A DNA stretch of 6,309 nucleotides. Source: Bacteroidales bacterium (GTDB taxonomy: Bacteria > Bacteroidota > Bacteroidia > Bacteroidales > GCA-2748055). This document shows positions 1-6,094 of the stretch, in pieces. Numbering within the stretch: position 1 is the first letter of the stretch; each line of letters opens with the position of its first letter. The position numbers and the translations under genes were made by a program. The notes under the pieces were generated by a model. The model was given only the letters and a program-made list of their open reading frames with translations, was not told where the DNA came from and ran no database searches. The DNA lies in the NCBI GenBank assembly GCA_029934875.1, contig JAOZLK010000285.1:1-6309 (forward strand), written 5' to 3'.

Positions 1-307
1 GAATTCCATGTCAAGGATCGGTCTTATTGATGAGATCATTCCACGCTATCATTCCACTTATTTCGCTCATATTTTCGCGGGCGGTTATTCATCCGGATAC
101 TACAGCTACATCTGGGCCGAGGTCCTGGATAAGGATGCATTTAACGCTTTTGTGGAAACCAGCTTATACGACGCTGAAACAGCACTCTCGTTCAGGGAAA
201 ATATCCTGGAAAAAGGAGGCTCTGTTGAAGAAATGGAAATGTACAGGAACTTCCGTGGACAGGAACCCACCATCGAACCACTACTGAAGGGCAGGGGATT
301 GAACTAG
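1..307 (+). CDS. dcp: M3-family peptidyl-dipeptidase (Dcp-like), C-terminal end only
   Basis: The reading frame is open from base 2 and ends at a TAG at 305-307, so this is the last ~101 residues of a gene that begins outside the window; the ATG at 8 is internal. The segment HIFAGGYSSGYYSYIW followed by AEVLDKDAF is the hallmark C-terminal Gly/Tyr-rich loop of M3 zinc peptidases of the Dcp/oligopeptidase A group, where it lines the substrate cleft. The ending (FRENILEKGG, FRGQEPTIEPLLKGRGL) matches the usual close of Dcp proteins. Family enzymes remove dipeptides from peptide C-termini. The HExxH zinc site and any signal peptide lie upstream and cannot be seen, so the cellular location (cytoplasm or exported/lipoprotein) is open. 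The gene converges on the sugar phosphotransferase, with 23 bases between the stop codons and no obvious hairpin terminator. Dcp rather than OpdA is favoured by the C-terminal wording but is not proven. Confidence 0.88.
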   Translation, partial: NSMSRIGLIDEIIPRYHSTYFAHIFAGGYSSGYYSYIWAEVLDKDAFNAFVETSLYDAETALSFRENILEKGGSVEEMEMYRNFRGQEPTIEPLLKGRGLN

Positions 308-330
308 CCTTTCTCTTACTTTATATGTGT

Positions 331-1749
331 CTATACTCCCTTCCCCTTCACAATGGTGATGGCGGTGTAGAATAGGATCTTCATATCAACAAAGAGGGAC
401 CTGTTCTCAATATAGAGAATATCGAACCTGAGGCGCTTGACCATCTCCTCAACATTCTCGGCATAGCCATATTTGACCTGGCCCCATGAGGTAATACCTG
501 GTTTCACTTTGTGAAGAAGCACATAGTGGGGAGCCTCCTCGGTGATTTTCCTTATAAAATAGGCTCTTTCGGGACGTGGCCCCACCAGTGCCATATCACC
601 CCTCAGCACATTGAAGAAATTGGGTATCTCGTCCAGGCGGTGTTTGCGCATAAACTGACCGAAACGGGTCACCCGCGGATCATGCTTGGAGGAGAGCTCG
701 GGGCCATTCTCCTCTGCATTATGATACATTGACCTGAATTTATAAATCTGAAACTCACGGCCATATCTTCCCACGCGAGGTTGCTTATAGAAAATCGGGC
801 CCGGGGAAGAAAATTTTACGCCAATGGCCAGGAAGAAGATAATGGGCGAAAGAAGAACCAAAGACATCATGGATAGAACCAGGTCCATAAGTTGTTTCAC
901 ATTTTGCTGCCAGGTGGGCATAACATCATGGGTAACCTCCTGCAGGGGGGTTCCGAAAATGGTGGTGCTCCTGACCTTCCCAGTAAGAATGTCGGTCATA
1001 CTTGGTATGGCACTAACCCGTACATCGAGAAGCGAAAGCCGGTTTACAATATCCCCTATCTTCCCATGTTCCGAAGGTTCCAGCGCTATGATCACTTCTT
1101 CAACACGAAGTTGACGCAGAATACCCTCCATGTTTTCATGGCCACCCAGATGGGCAATGTGGTCCTGCAACTGGTAATGCTCCTTCTGATGAATATTGAT
1201 AAAACCCAGAATTTCGTGCCCGCTTGACTTCTTTTGATCCCTGATGTCCTTGTAGACATCCACTGCATTCTCATTGCTCCCGATCATAACCGTCTTAAAC
1301 CCAATAAGTCTTCGATGCACCTTGTGAACAGTCTGGCTTGTAATGATCATCCTTGGAATCAGGGTAAGGGTAAGGTGCAGCAGAAATATGGTAAAGAAGA
1401 GGCTGTAATAGTTGGTATAATCGACAATGGTATCGTCCAGGATCAAGAGGAAGAAAATGAGAAGTACTCCAAGGAGGGAAGTGGTGAAGGTCCTGGTGAA
1501 ATCGTCCAGCCTGGAGCGCCTGTAAATATTGTTATAAAACCCGGTGAAGTAGTAAAAGGTGATCCATGCGAAAGGGAGGCCAATAGCTCCTGCCCAAAAG
1601 CGGGAGCCCAGTGTAATCGGTACATCCACCCCAAAGACCTGGGGTTCGATCTGCAATTTTCGGAATATATAAAACATAATCCAGGCAGCGGATGCAGCCA
1701 GGAAGTCAAAAAGGATGTATAGCAGGCGTTGTTTCCTGTGGTTCTTCAT
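331..1749 (-). CDS. Polyprenyl-phosphate sugar phosphotransferase (large monotopic PGT, WcaJ/WbaP type)
   Basis: A 472-residue membrane enzyme expected to transfer a sugar-1-phosphate from a nucleotide sugar to undecaprenyl phosphate at the inner membrane, the first step of exopolysaccharide, capsule or O-antigen repeat assembly. The architecture is complete. Hydrophobic segments lie near residues 9-29, 51-70, 89-104 and 115-132. A Rossmann-like CoA-binding-type domain spans about 145-275 (KTVMIGSNENA at its start). A re-entrant membrane helix (~284-311) carries the Ser301-Pro302 kink of this superfamily. The catalytic domain (~312-472) shows KFRSM (337-341), LDEIPNFFNVLRGDM with the Asp373-Glu374 catalytic dyad, VGPRP (389-393) and KPGITSWGQV (416-425). 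The length is typical for the family. The start at 1749 is favoured because a basic stretch and the first membrane helix follow at once. The sugar (glucose, galactose or a modified hexose) cannot be read from sequence. No glycosyltransferase, Wza, Wzc or Wzx/Wzy gene adjoins it here. Confidence 0.93.
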   Translation of the reverse strand: MKNHRKQRLLYILFDFLAASAAWIMFYIFRKLQIEPQVFGVDVPITLGSRFWAGAIGLPFAWITFYYFTGFYNNIYRRSRLDDFTRTFTTSLLGVLLIFFLLILDDTIVDYTNYYSLFFTIFLLHLTLTLIPRMIITSQTVHKVHRRLIGFKTVMIGSNENAVDVYKDIRDQKKSSGHEILGFINIHQKEHYQLQDHIAHLGGHENMEGILRQLRVEEVIIALEPSEHGKIGDIVNRLSLLDVRVSAIPSMTDILTGKVRSTTIFGTPLQEVTHDVMPTWQQNVKQLMDLVLSMMSLVLLSPIIFFLAIGVKFSSPGPIFYKQPRVGRYGREFQIYKFRSMYHNAEENGPELSSKHDPRVTRFGQFMRKHRLDEIPNFFNVLRGDMALVGPRPERAYFIRKITEEAPHYVLLHKVKPGITSWGQVKYGYAENVEEMVKRLRFDILYIENRSLFVDMKILFYTAITIVKGKGV

Positions 1750-1776
1750 TCAAACAGACCTCTGATTTATTAACTG

Positions 1777-1809
1777 CAAAACAAGCTAAATAATTGCACG
1801 TATGGCAAA
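1777..1809 (-). promoter_or_regulatory. Possible promoter for the sugar phosphotransferase
   Basis: Read on the - strand, TTGTTTTG (1777-1784) matches the Bacteroidota -7 consensus TAnnTTTG at 5 of its 6 fixed positions, and a TTTG (1806-1809) lies 21 bases upstream as a candidate -33 element. This would place the transcript start about 20 bases before the ATG at 1749. The -7 has a mismatch at the important second position, and another near-match (TCTGTTTG) abuts the start codon, so this is tentative. Confidence 0.28.
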
Positions 1810-1841
1810 AAAAAACGTCATATATGTTCAAGAATATAAAC

Positions 1842-1849
1842 TATATTTG
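1842..1849 (+). promoter_or_regulatory. Candidate -7 promoter element for pcm
   Basis: TATATTTG is a perfect match to the Bacteroidota sigma-ABfr -7 consensus TAnnTTTG. It ends 18 bases before the ATG at 1868, which predicts a short leader of roughly a dozen bases. No clear TTTG -33 element is found about 19-21 bases upstream, which is a weakness, although the -33 is known to be the less constrained element. If the promoter is real, the in-frame ATG at 1802 is not on the transcript, which supports 1868 as the true start of pcm. The same extended 11-mer AACTATATTTG recurs before gcvP. Confidence 0.5.
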
Positions 1850-1867
1850 AATTCACAGAAAATAAGA

Positions 1868-2509
1868 ATGGATAGTTTTCGACATAAAGGACTAAGAGAG
1901 AAGCTGATAAAAGATCTTCGGGAGAAGGGGATCCATAATGAAGATGTCCTTGATGCCATGAGCCGTGTACCAAGGCATCTCTTCATGGATAGTAGTTTTA
2001 TCAATTTTTCCTATACCGACAAGGCCTTTCCCATTTCATCAGGACAAACCATTTCACAACCTTATACCGTTGCGGTTCAGACCCAGTTACTGGAAGTGCA
2101 GCGACATCAGAAGGTCCTGGAGCTTGGAACAGGGTCCGGATATCAGACAGCTGTTCTTCTGGAACTGGGAGCCCGGGTATACACAATTGAGCGTCAGAGG
2201 CAGCTTTTCCTTGATGCACAAAAAACACTTATGCCTCTCAATTACAAACCTGTATATTTTTATGGTGACGGCTATGAGGGGGTACCCTCCTATGCCCCAT
2301 TTGATAAAATTCTGGTTACGGCTGCTGCGCCTGAGATCCCACGGAAACTACTTGATCAATTGGCGATTGGCGGAGTCCTGGTAATCCCTGAAGGTGATGA
2401 GGCCGGACAAAAAATGATCAGGATTGAGCGTAAGTCTGAAAAAGATTATCAGAAGACCGAACACGGACACTTTTCATTTGTTCCACTTCTAAGAGGAAAA
2501 AACAACTGA
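1868..2509 (+). CDS. pcm: Protein-L-isoaspartate O-methyltransferase
   Basis: A 213-residue SAM-dependent methyltransferase that methylates the abnormal carboxyl of L-isoaspartyl (and D-aspartyl) residues so that aged proteins can revert through succinimide; expected in the cytoplasm. Family signatures (numbered from 1868) are PRHLFMD (35-41), the substrate-site motif GQTISQPY (59-66), SAM motif I VLELGTGSGYQT (83-94), the acidic end of strand 2 in VYTIE (104-108), GDG (133-135), FDKILVTAAAPEIP (145-158), LVIPEG (171-176) and the C-terminal FVPLLRG (204-210). An in-frame ATG at 1802 would add 22 residues (235 aa), but the family normally begins close to the RHKGLR motif, the extra segment is low-complexity and Lys/Tyr-rich, and a -7 promoter element lies between the two ATGs; 1868 is therefore preferred. 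The leader is A-rich without a clear Shine-Dalgarno site. It is followed after one base by the hydrolase gene, so the two are almost certainly co-transcribed. Confidence 0.93.
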   Translation: MDSFRHKGLREKLIKDLREKGIHNEDVLDAMSRVPRHLFMDSSFINFSYTDKAFPISSGQTISQPYTVAVQTQLLEVQRHQKVLELGTGSGYQTAVLLELGARVYTIERQRQLFLDAQKTLMPLNYKPVYFYGDGYEGVPSYAPFDKILVTAAAPEIPRKLLDQLAIGGVLVIPEGDEAGQKMIRIERKSEKDYQKTEHGHFSFVPLLRGKNN

Positions 2510-2510
2510 A

Positions 2511-3158
2511 ATGATCAGGACAGAAGCAGTTCTATTTAATGATTTCCAGGTAAACACTTACCTGGTTTGGGATGAAACGCAGGAATGCCTGGTAGTTGAT
2601 CCCGCTTTCTACTCCAGGGATGAGCAAGAGAGTTTCCTGTCCCTCATCAGCAATATGGGATTAAAAGTTAAAGGGCAAATAAATACACATTGTCACATAG
2701 ATCATATTCTGGGAGTGGATTTCATGAAATCTCAGTTTGATGCTCCCATCAGGGCTCACAAGGAAGAAGAGCAAATCATTAAAAATGCGCCTTTAATGGG
2801 TGACTTATTTGGATGGAATATAAAACCCATCAAGGGAATTGATGTGCTGCTCGAAGAGGGTGAGATGATTCCAGTGGGTAAGCATCTTCTGAAGGTTATT
2901 CACGTTCCCGGTCACTCCCCCGGGAGTGTTGCGCTTTACTCCAATGAAGGTGCTTTTGTGATCACAGGCGATGCGCTGTTTAAGGGCAGTATAGGACGCA
3001 CCGATCTGCCTGGTGGGGATTATGATACCCTGATCACTTCCATTGGGGAAAAGTTACTGACACTGCCGACTGAAACTCAGGTATACCCGGGTCACGGCCC
3101 CTCCTCAAACATAGGATATGAGAAGCAGGAAAATCCTTTCCTCAGGGAGATTCAATAA
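2511..3158 (+). CDS. Metallo-beta-lactamase-fold hydrolase, YcbL/glyoxalase II-like
   Basis: A 215-residue metal-dependent hydrolase, probably cytoplasmic since no signal peptide is seen. The full ligand set of the fold is present: THCHIDH (59-65, giving His60, His62, Asp64, His65), His135 in VPGHSPGS, Asp154 in TGDALF and His195 in YPGHGP. GRTDLPGGDYDTL (162-174) and the short length, without the extra C-terminal substrate-binding domain of classical glyoxalase II, place it with YcbL-type proteins, several of which hydrolyse S-lactoylglutathione-like thioesters. Many Bacteroidota lack glutathione, so the natural thiol ester may be different; the substrate is not readable from sequence. It starts one base after the pcm stop, indicating translational coupling or at least a shared mRNA. 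An AGAGG at 2492-2496 is rather far from the start to act as a ribosome site. A persulfide dioxygenase is less likely because the GRTD-LPGGDYDTL pattern fits YcbL better. Confidence 0.9.
   Translation: MIRTEAVLFNDFQVNTYLVWDETQECLVVDPAFYSRDEQESFLSLISNMGLKVKGQINTHCHIDHILGVDFMKSQFDAPIRAHKEEEQIIKNAPLMGDLFGWNIKPIKGIDVLLEEGEMIPVGKHLLKVIHVPGHSPGSVALYSNEGAFVITGDALFKGSIGRTDLPGGDYDTLITSIGEKLLTLPTETQVYPGHGPSSNIGYEKQENPFLREIQ
2546..2565 (+). repeat. Perfect 8-bp inverted repeat with 4-base loop early in the hydrolase gene
   Basis: CCAGGTAA (2546-2553) and TTACCTGG (2558-2565) are exact reverse complements separated by ACAC. In the mRNA they would form an eight-pair hairpin starting 35 bases after the first base of the start codon, within the conserved FQVNTYLV coding region. 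No T-tract follows, so it is not an intrinsic terminator. It may have no role beyond codon coincidence; a modest effect on early elongation in the pcm-hydrolase mRNA, or a protein-binding palindrome, cannot be excluded. Confidence 0.45.
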
Positions 3159-3195
3159 CATGATTTCTGACATAAGTTTTCATTACCCTTTTAAC

Positions 3196-3203
3196 TATAT
3201 TTG
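3196..3203 (+). promoter_or_regulatory. Candidate -7 promoter element for gcvP
   Basis: TATATTTG in the 65-base gap between the hydrolase and gcvP matches TAnnTTTG perfectly and ends 20 bases before the gcvP ATG, predicting a short leader. As with the pcm copy, no convincing -33 TTTG is visible at standard spacing. It implies that gcvP can be transcribed on its own, although read-through from pcm is not excluded because I see no hairpin terminator after the hydrolase stop. The short gap leaves no room for a glycine riboswitch. Confidence 0.5.
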
Positions 3204-3223
3204 GGCTTCTTAATTTTCAAAGG

Positions 3224-6094
3224 ATGAAAGCAGATAATTTTAGCCAACGCCACCTGGGCCCGGATCAAACTGAAATAGAGATAATGTTGCAAAAGATTGG
3301 TGCCGGTTCACTGGACGAACTGGTTGAAAAAACCATACCTGCCTCCATTTTCAACAAAAATCCCCTTCAGCTTCCGGATGAACTGGATGAGCATTCCTAC
3401 CTGGAGAAAATAAAGGAGATCGCAGGAAAAAACAGGGTCTTTAAGTCCTATATCGGGCTGGGCTATTATAACACCATACTTCCATCGGCCATTAAAAGGA
3501 ACATCCTTGAAAATCCAAACTGGTACACATCCTATACCCCCTACCAGGCCGAAATTTCCCAGGGACGCCTGGAAGCCCTGCTGAATTTCCAGACAATGGT
3601 TATGGATCTCACCGGGATGGAGATGGCCAATGCCTCCCTTCTTGACGAAGCAACAGCAGCAGCTGAAGCCATGATCATGCTCTATAACTCCCGTAGCCGA
3701 AACGCTGTGAAGGCCGGGAAAATTGAGTTTTTTGTTGATGAAAATATTTTTCCCCAGACCAGAGCTGTACTGCTTACCCGTGCAGAACCCCTGGGTATTG
3801 AGCTCACCTTTGGAAGCTATGAGAACGCCTCCCTAAAGGATAGCATGTTTGGATGCCTGATACAATATCCGGCTGCTGACGGAGCTGTTCGTAACTACAG
3901 TGATTTTACAAAATCTGCGCACGAAAAAGAGATTGCCGTGGCAGTTGCTGCCGATCTGATGAGCCTGGTCCTGATCACCCCCCCCGGGGAGTGGGATGCA
4001 GATGTTGTTGTGGGCTCAACTCAACGCTTTGGAATCCCAATGTTCTATGGCGGACCTCACGCTGCATTCTTTGCATGCAAGGAGACTTACAAAAGAAATA
4101 TTCCGGGGAGGATCATCGGAATATCCATAGATACCAATGAGAATCCTGCCTTACGAATGGCCCTTCAGACAAGGGAGCAACATATAAAGCGGGAGCGTGC
4201 TACCTCCAACATATGTACTGCACAGGCCCTGCTGGCCAGTATGGCAGGAATGTATGCAGTATTCCATGGTCCGGAAGGGCTGCAGCGAATTGCTTCCAAC
4301 ATTCACACAGGGGCCGCCTATATGGCCGCAAAGCTAAAGGAATTGGGTTTCACTGTCGTTCATGAGAATTTCTTTGACACCCTCCTTGTTGAGATGCCCG
4401 GTTCACTGAGCACTGAGACTATCAAGGAACTGGCCCTTGAAAAGGAGATAAACCTACACTACCACAGTAAAGAACGGCTTCAGTTTTCCACCGATGAATC
4501 GATGCGGGAGGAGGAGTTGAATGAACTCCTGGAGATTTTCTCCGTAGTTGCAAAAAAAGCTGTTCCGTATGATGATTGCATCGAACTTACCAGTGCTTAT
4601 GACCATACTTTTGAGCGAAAGTCGGAGGTCTTAAGCCAGGATGTTTTTCGCAAATACAGGTCGGAAACCGACCTCATGCGCTACATCAGGATGCTGGAGA
4701 AAAAAGATATTTCCCTGACCCAATCGATGATCTCACTGGGTTCCTGCACCATGAAACTGAATGCAGCCACCCAGCTTATCCCCGTAAGCTGGCCTGAATT
4801 TGCCTCCATTCACCCCTTTGTTCCAATCGACCAGACCCAGGGCACGCACCAAATGATCAACGAGCTGGAAGCAGGTTTGAAAGAGATAACCGGATTTGAG
4901 ACTGTATCCTTTCAACCCAACTCAGGAGCCTCAGGCGAGTATGCCGGGCTGATGGTAATCCAGGCCTACCATAAAAACAGGGGCGATGCACACCGGAATG
5001 TGGTTTTAATTCCAGCCTCGGCTCACGGCACCAACCCTGCCAGCGCGGTGATGGCAGGACTTGAAGTAAAGGTGGTAAATTGCGACGAGCGGGGAAATAT
5101 TGATACTGACCACCTGAAGGAACTTGCCGAAAATCATAAGGATGAGCTTTCCTCCATCATGATCACCTACCCTTCCACCCACGGTGTATTTGAGGACAAT
5201 ATCCGGGAGATCATTGACCTTGTTCACGAAAACGGTGGACAGGTTTATATGGATGGAGCCAATATGAACGCCCAGGTCGGGCTCACCAGTCCAGCATTTA
5301 TTGGGGCTGATGTATGTCACCTCAACCTCCATAAAACTTTTGCCATACCCCATGGGGGTGGCGGACCTGGTGTGGGCCCCATTGGGGTGGCTAACCACCT
5401 GGTTGAATTTCTGCCCACCCATCCCCTGGTGGAGACCGGAGGCATCAAGGGTATTTCAGCAGTGTCAGCAGCTCCCTATGGAAGTGCTGGAATTCTGGTC
5501 ATTTCGCACAGCTACATCCGTATGCTGGGTACGAAGGGTCTGACCGATTCCACACGAATAGCCATTCTCAATGCCAACTATGTAGCCGCTTCGCTGAAGG
5601 ATCACTATGATATACTCTACAGGGGAACAGAAGGTTACGTGGCACACGAGATGATCCTCGACTGCCGGAAATTCAAAGCCCTGGCCGATATAACAGAGGC
5701 CGACATTGCAAAGAGACTGATGGATTACGGTTTCCATGCTCCCACCCTATCCTTCCCGGTACACGGCACATTGATGATGGAACCAACCGAAAGCGAGTCC
5801 CTGGCTGAATTGAACCGCTTCATCGAGGCCATGATTGACATCCACAAGGATATTATGGAGATCGCAGAAGGAAAGCAGGATGTGGCAGGGAGTGTCTTAC
5901 GCAATGCACCCCACACACCCGAGATCCTCCTGGCAGAGAATTGGGAGCGTACTTACTCAAGGGAAAGAGCGGCCTTCCCCCTGCCCTGGGTGAAGGCCAA
6001 CAAGTTCTGGCCCCCCGTAAGCCGCATCAATGATGGCTATGGTGATCGGAACCTGGTCTGTTCATGTGAGCCACTTGAGTCGTACCGGGACTAA
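3224..6094 (+). CDS. gcvP: Glycine dehydrogenase (decarboxylating), P-protein of the glycine cleavage system
   Basis: A 956-residue PLP enzyme that decarboxylates glycine and passes the aminomethyl group to the lipoyl arm of H-protein; with T- and L-proteins this yields CO2, NH3, NADH and methylene-THF. The length is that of the fused single-chain form, not the split gcvPA/gcvPB form. The N-terminal half (about 1-440) shows FSQRHLGP (6-13), TPPGE (252-256) and GGPHAAFF (276-283). The C-terminal catalytic half shows GSCTMKLN (506-513), QPNSGASGEY (564-573), SAHGTNPASA (599-608), DGANMNA (677-683, Asp677 probably facing the pyridine nitrogen), the PLP lysine Lys704 in NLHKTF and the glycine-rich loop HGGGGPGVGP (710-719). 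The frame is intact with no missing motif. The start at 3224 fits the usual distance to the RHLGP motif; AAAGG directly abuts the ATG, so it is not a well-spaced ribosome site. No gcvT, gcvH or lpd lies in the window. The TAA stop overlaps the stop of the converging ssb gene. Confidence 0.97.
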   Translation: MKADNFSQRHLGPDQTEIEIMLQKIGAGSLDELVEKTIPASIFNKNPLQLPDELDEHSYLEKIKEIAGKNRVFKSYIGLGYYNTILPSAIKRNILENPNWYTSYTPYQAEISQGRLEALLNFQTMVMDLTGMEMANASLLDEATAAAEAMIMLYNSRSRNAVKAGKIEFFVDENIFPQTRAVLLTRAEPLGIELTFGSYENASLKDSMFGCLIQYPAADGAVRNYSDFTKSAHEKEIAVAVAADLMSLVLITPPGEWDADVVVGSTQRFGIPMFYGGPHAAFFACKETYKRNIPGRIIGISIDTNENPALRMALQTREQHIKRERATSNICTAQALLASMAGMYAVFHGPEGLQRIASNIHTGAAYMAAKLKELGFTVVHENFFDTLLVEMPGSLSTETIKELALEKEINLHYHSKERLQFSTDESMREEELNELLEIFSVVAKKAVPYDDCIELTSAYDHTFERKSEVLSQDVFRKYRSETDLMRYIRMLEKKDISLTQSMISLGSCTMKLNAATQLIPVSWPEFASIHPFVPIDQTQGTHQMINELEAGLKEITGFETVSFQPNSGASGEYAGLMVIQAYHKNRGDAHRNVVLIPASAHGTNPASAVMAGLEVKVVNCDERGNIDTDHLKELAENHKDELSSIMITYPSTHGVFEDNIREIIDLVHENGGQVYMDGANMNAQVGLTSPAFIGADVCHLNLHKTFAIPHGGGGPGVGPIGVANHLVEFLPTHPLVETGGIKGISAVSAAPYGSAGILVISHSYIRMLGTKGLTDSTRIAILNANYVAASLKDHYDILYRGTEGYVAHEMILDCRKFKALADITEADIAKRLMDYGFHAPTLSFPVHGTLMMEPTESESLAELNRFIEAMIDIHKDIMEIAEGKQDVAGSVLRNAPHTPEILLAENWERTYSRERAAFPLPWVKANKFWPPVSRINDGYGDRNLVCSCEPLESYRD

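Noticed and set aside
1..6. The window begins exactly with GAATTC (EcoRI site), suggesting a cloned fragment.
   Set aside because: A second GAATTC at 1849-1854 is uncut and the right end is not a site; the start is most simply chance or window choice.
308..330. A bidirectional terminator between the dcp-like gene and the sugar phosphotransferase.
   Set aside because: The 23-base gap is pyrimidine-rich with no self-complementary stem that I can find.
1234..1722. A 162-codon open frame on the + strand opposite the sugar phosphotransferase.
   Set aside because: It is a shadow of the strongly conserved - strand gene; its translation is low-complexity, has no family resemblance, and no promoter or leader signal precedes it. 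Similar shadow frames inside pcm and gcvP were dropped for the same reason.
2913..2928. Inverted repeat CACTCCC-CC-GGGAGTG in the hydrolase gene.
   Set aside because: The two-base loop is too small for a stable hairpin and the stretch encodes the metal-ligand motif GHSPGS; no T-tract or other regulatory context.
3159..3223. A glycine riboswitch upstream of gcvP.
   Set aside because: The gap is only 65 bases, A/T-rich, with no paired aptamer structure visible; far too short for a tandem or even single glycine aptamer plus expression platform.
3978..3989. Eight C followed by four G inside gcvP, a possible slippage or phase-variation tract.
   Set aside because: It encodes the conserved TPPGE motif (Thr-Pro-Pro-Gly-Glu) of a core metabolic enzyme in an intact frame, so codon choice explains it; switching would simply destroy the enzyme.
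4658..4674. Hairpin AGGTCGG-AAA-CCGACCT inside gcvP.
   Set aside because: It lies mid-gene, is not followed by a T-tract and does not sit near any start; one such short palindrome is expected by chance in about 6 kb.
5006..5422. A 138-codon open frame antisense to the catalytic half of gcvP.
   Set aside because: The + strand here encodes the PLP-lysine region of GcvP with all motifs intact; the antisense translation resembles nothing I recognise.
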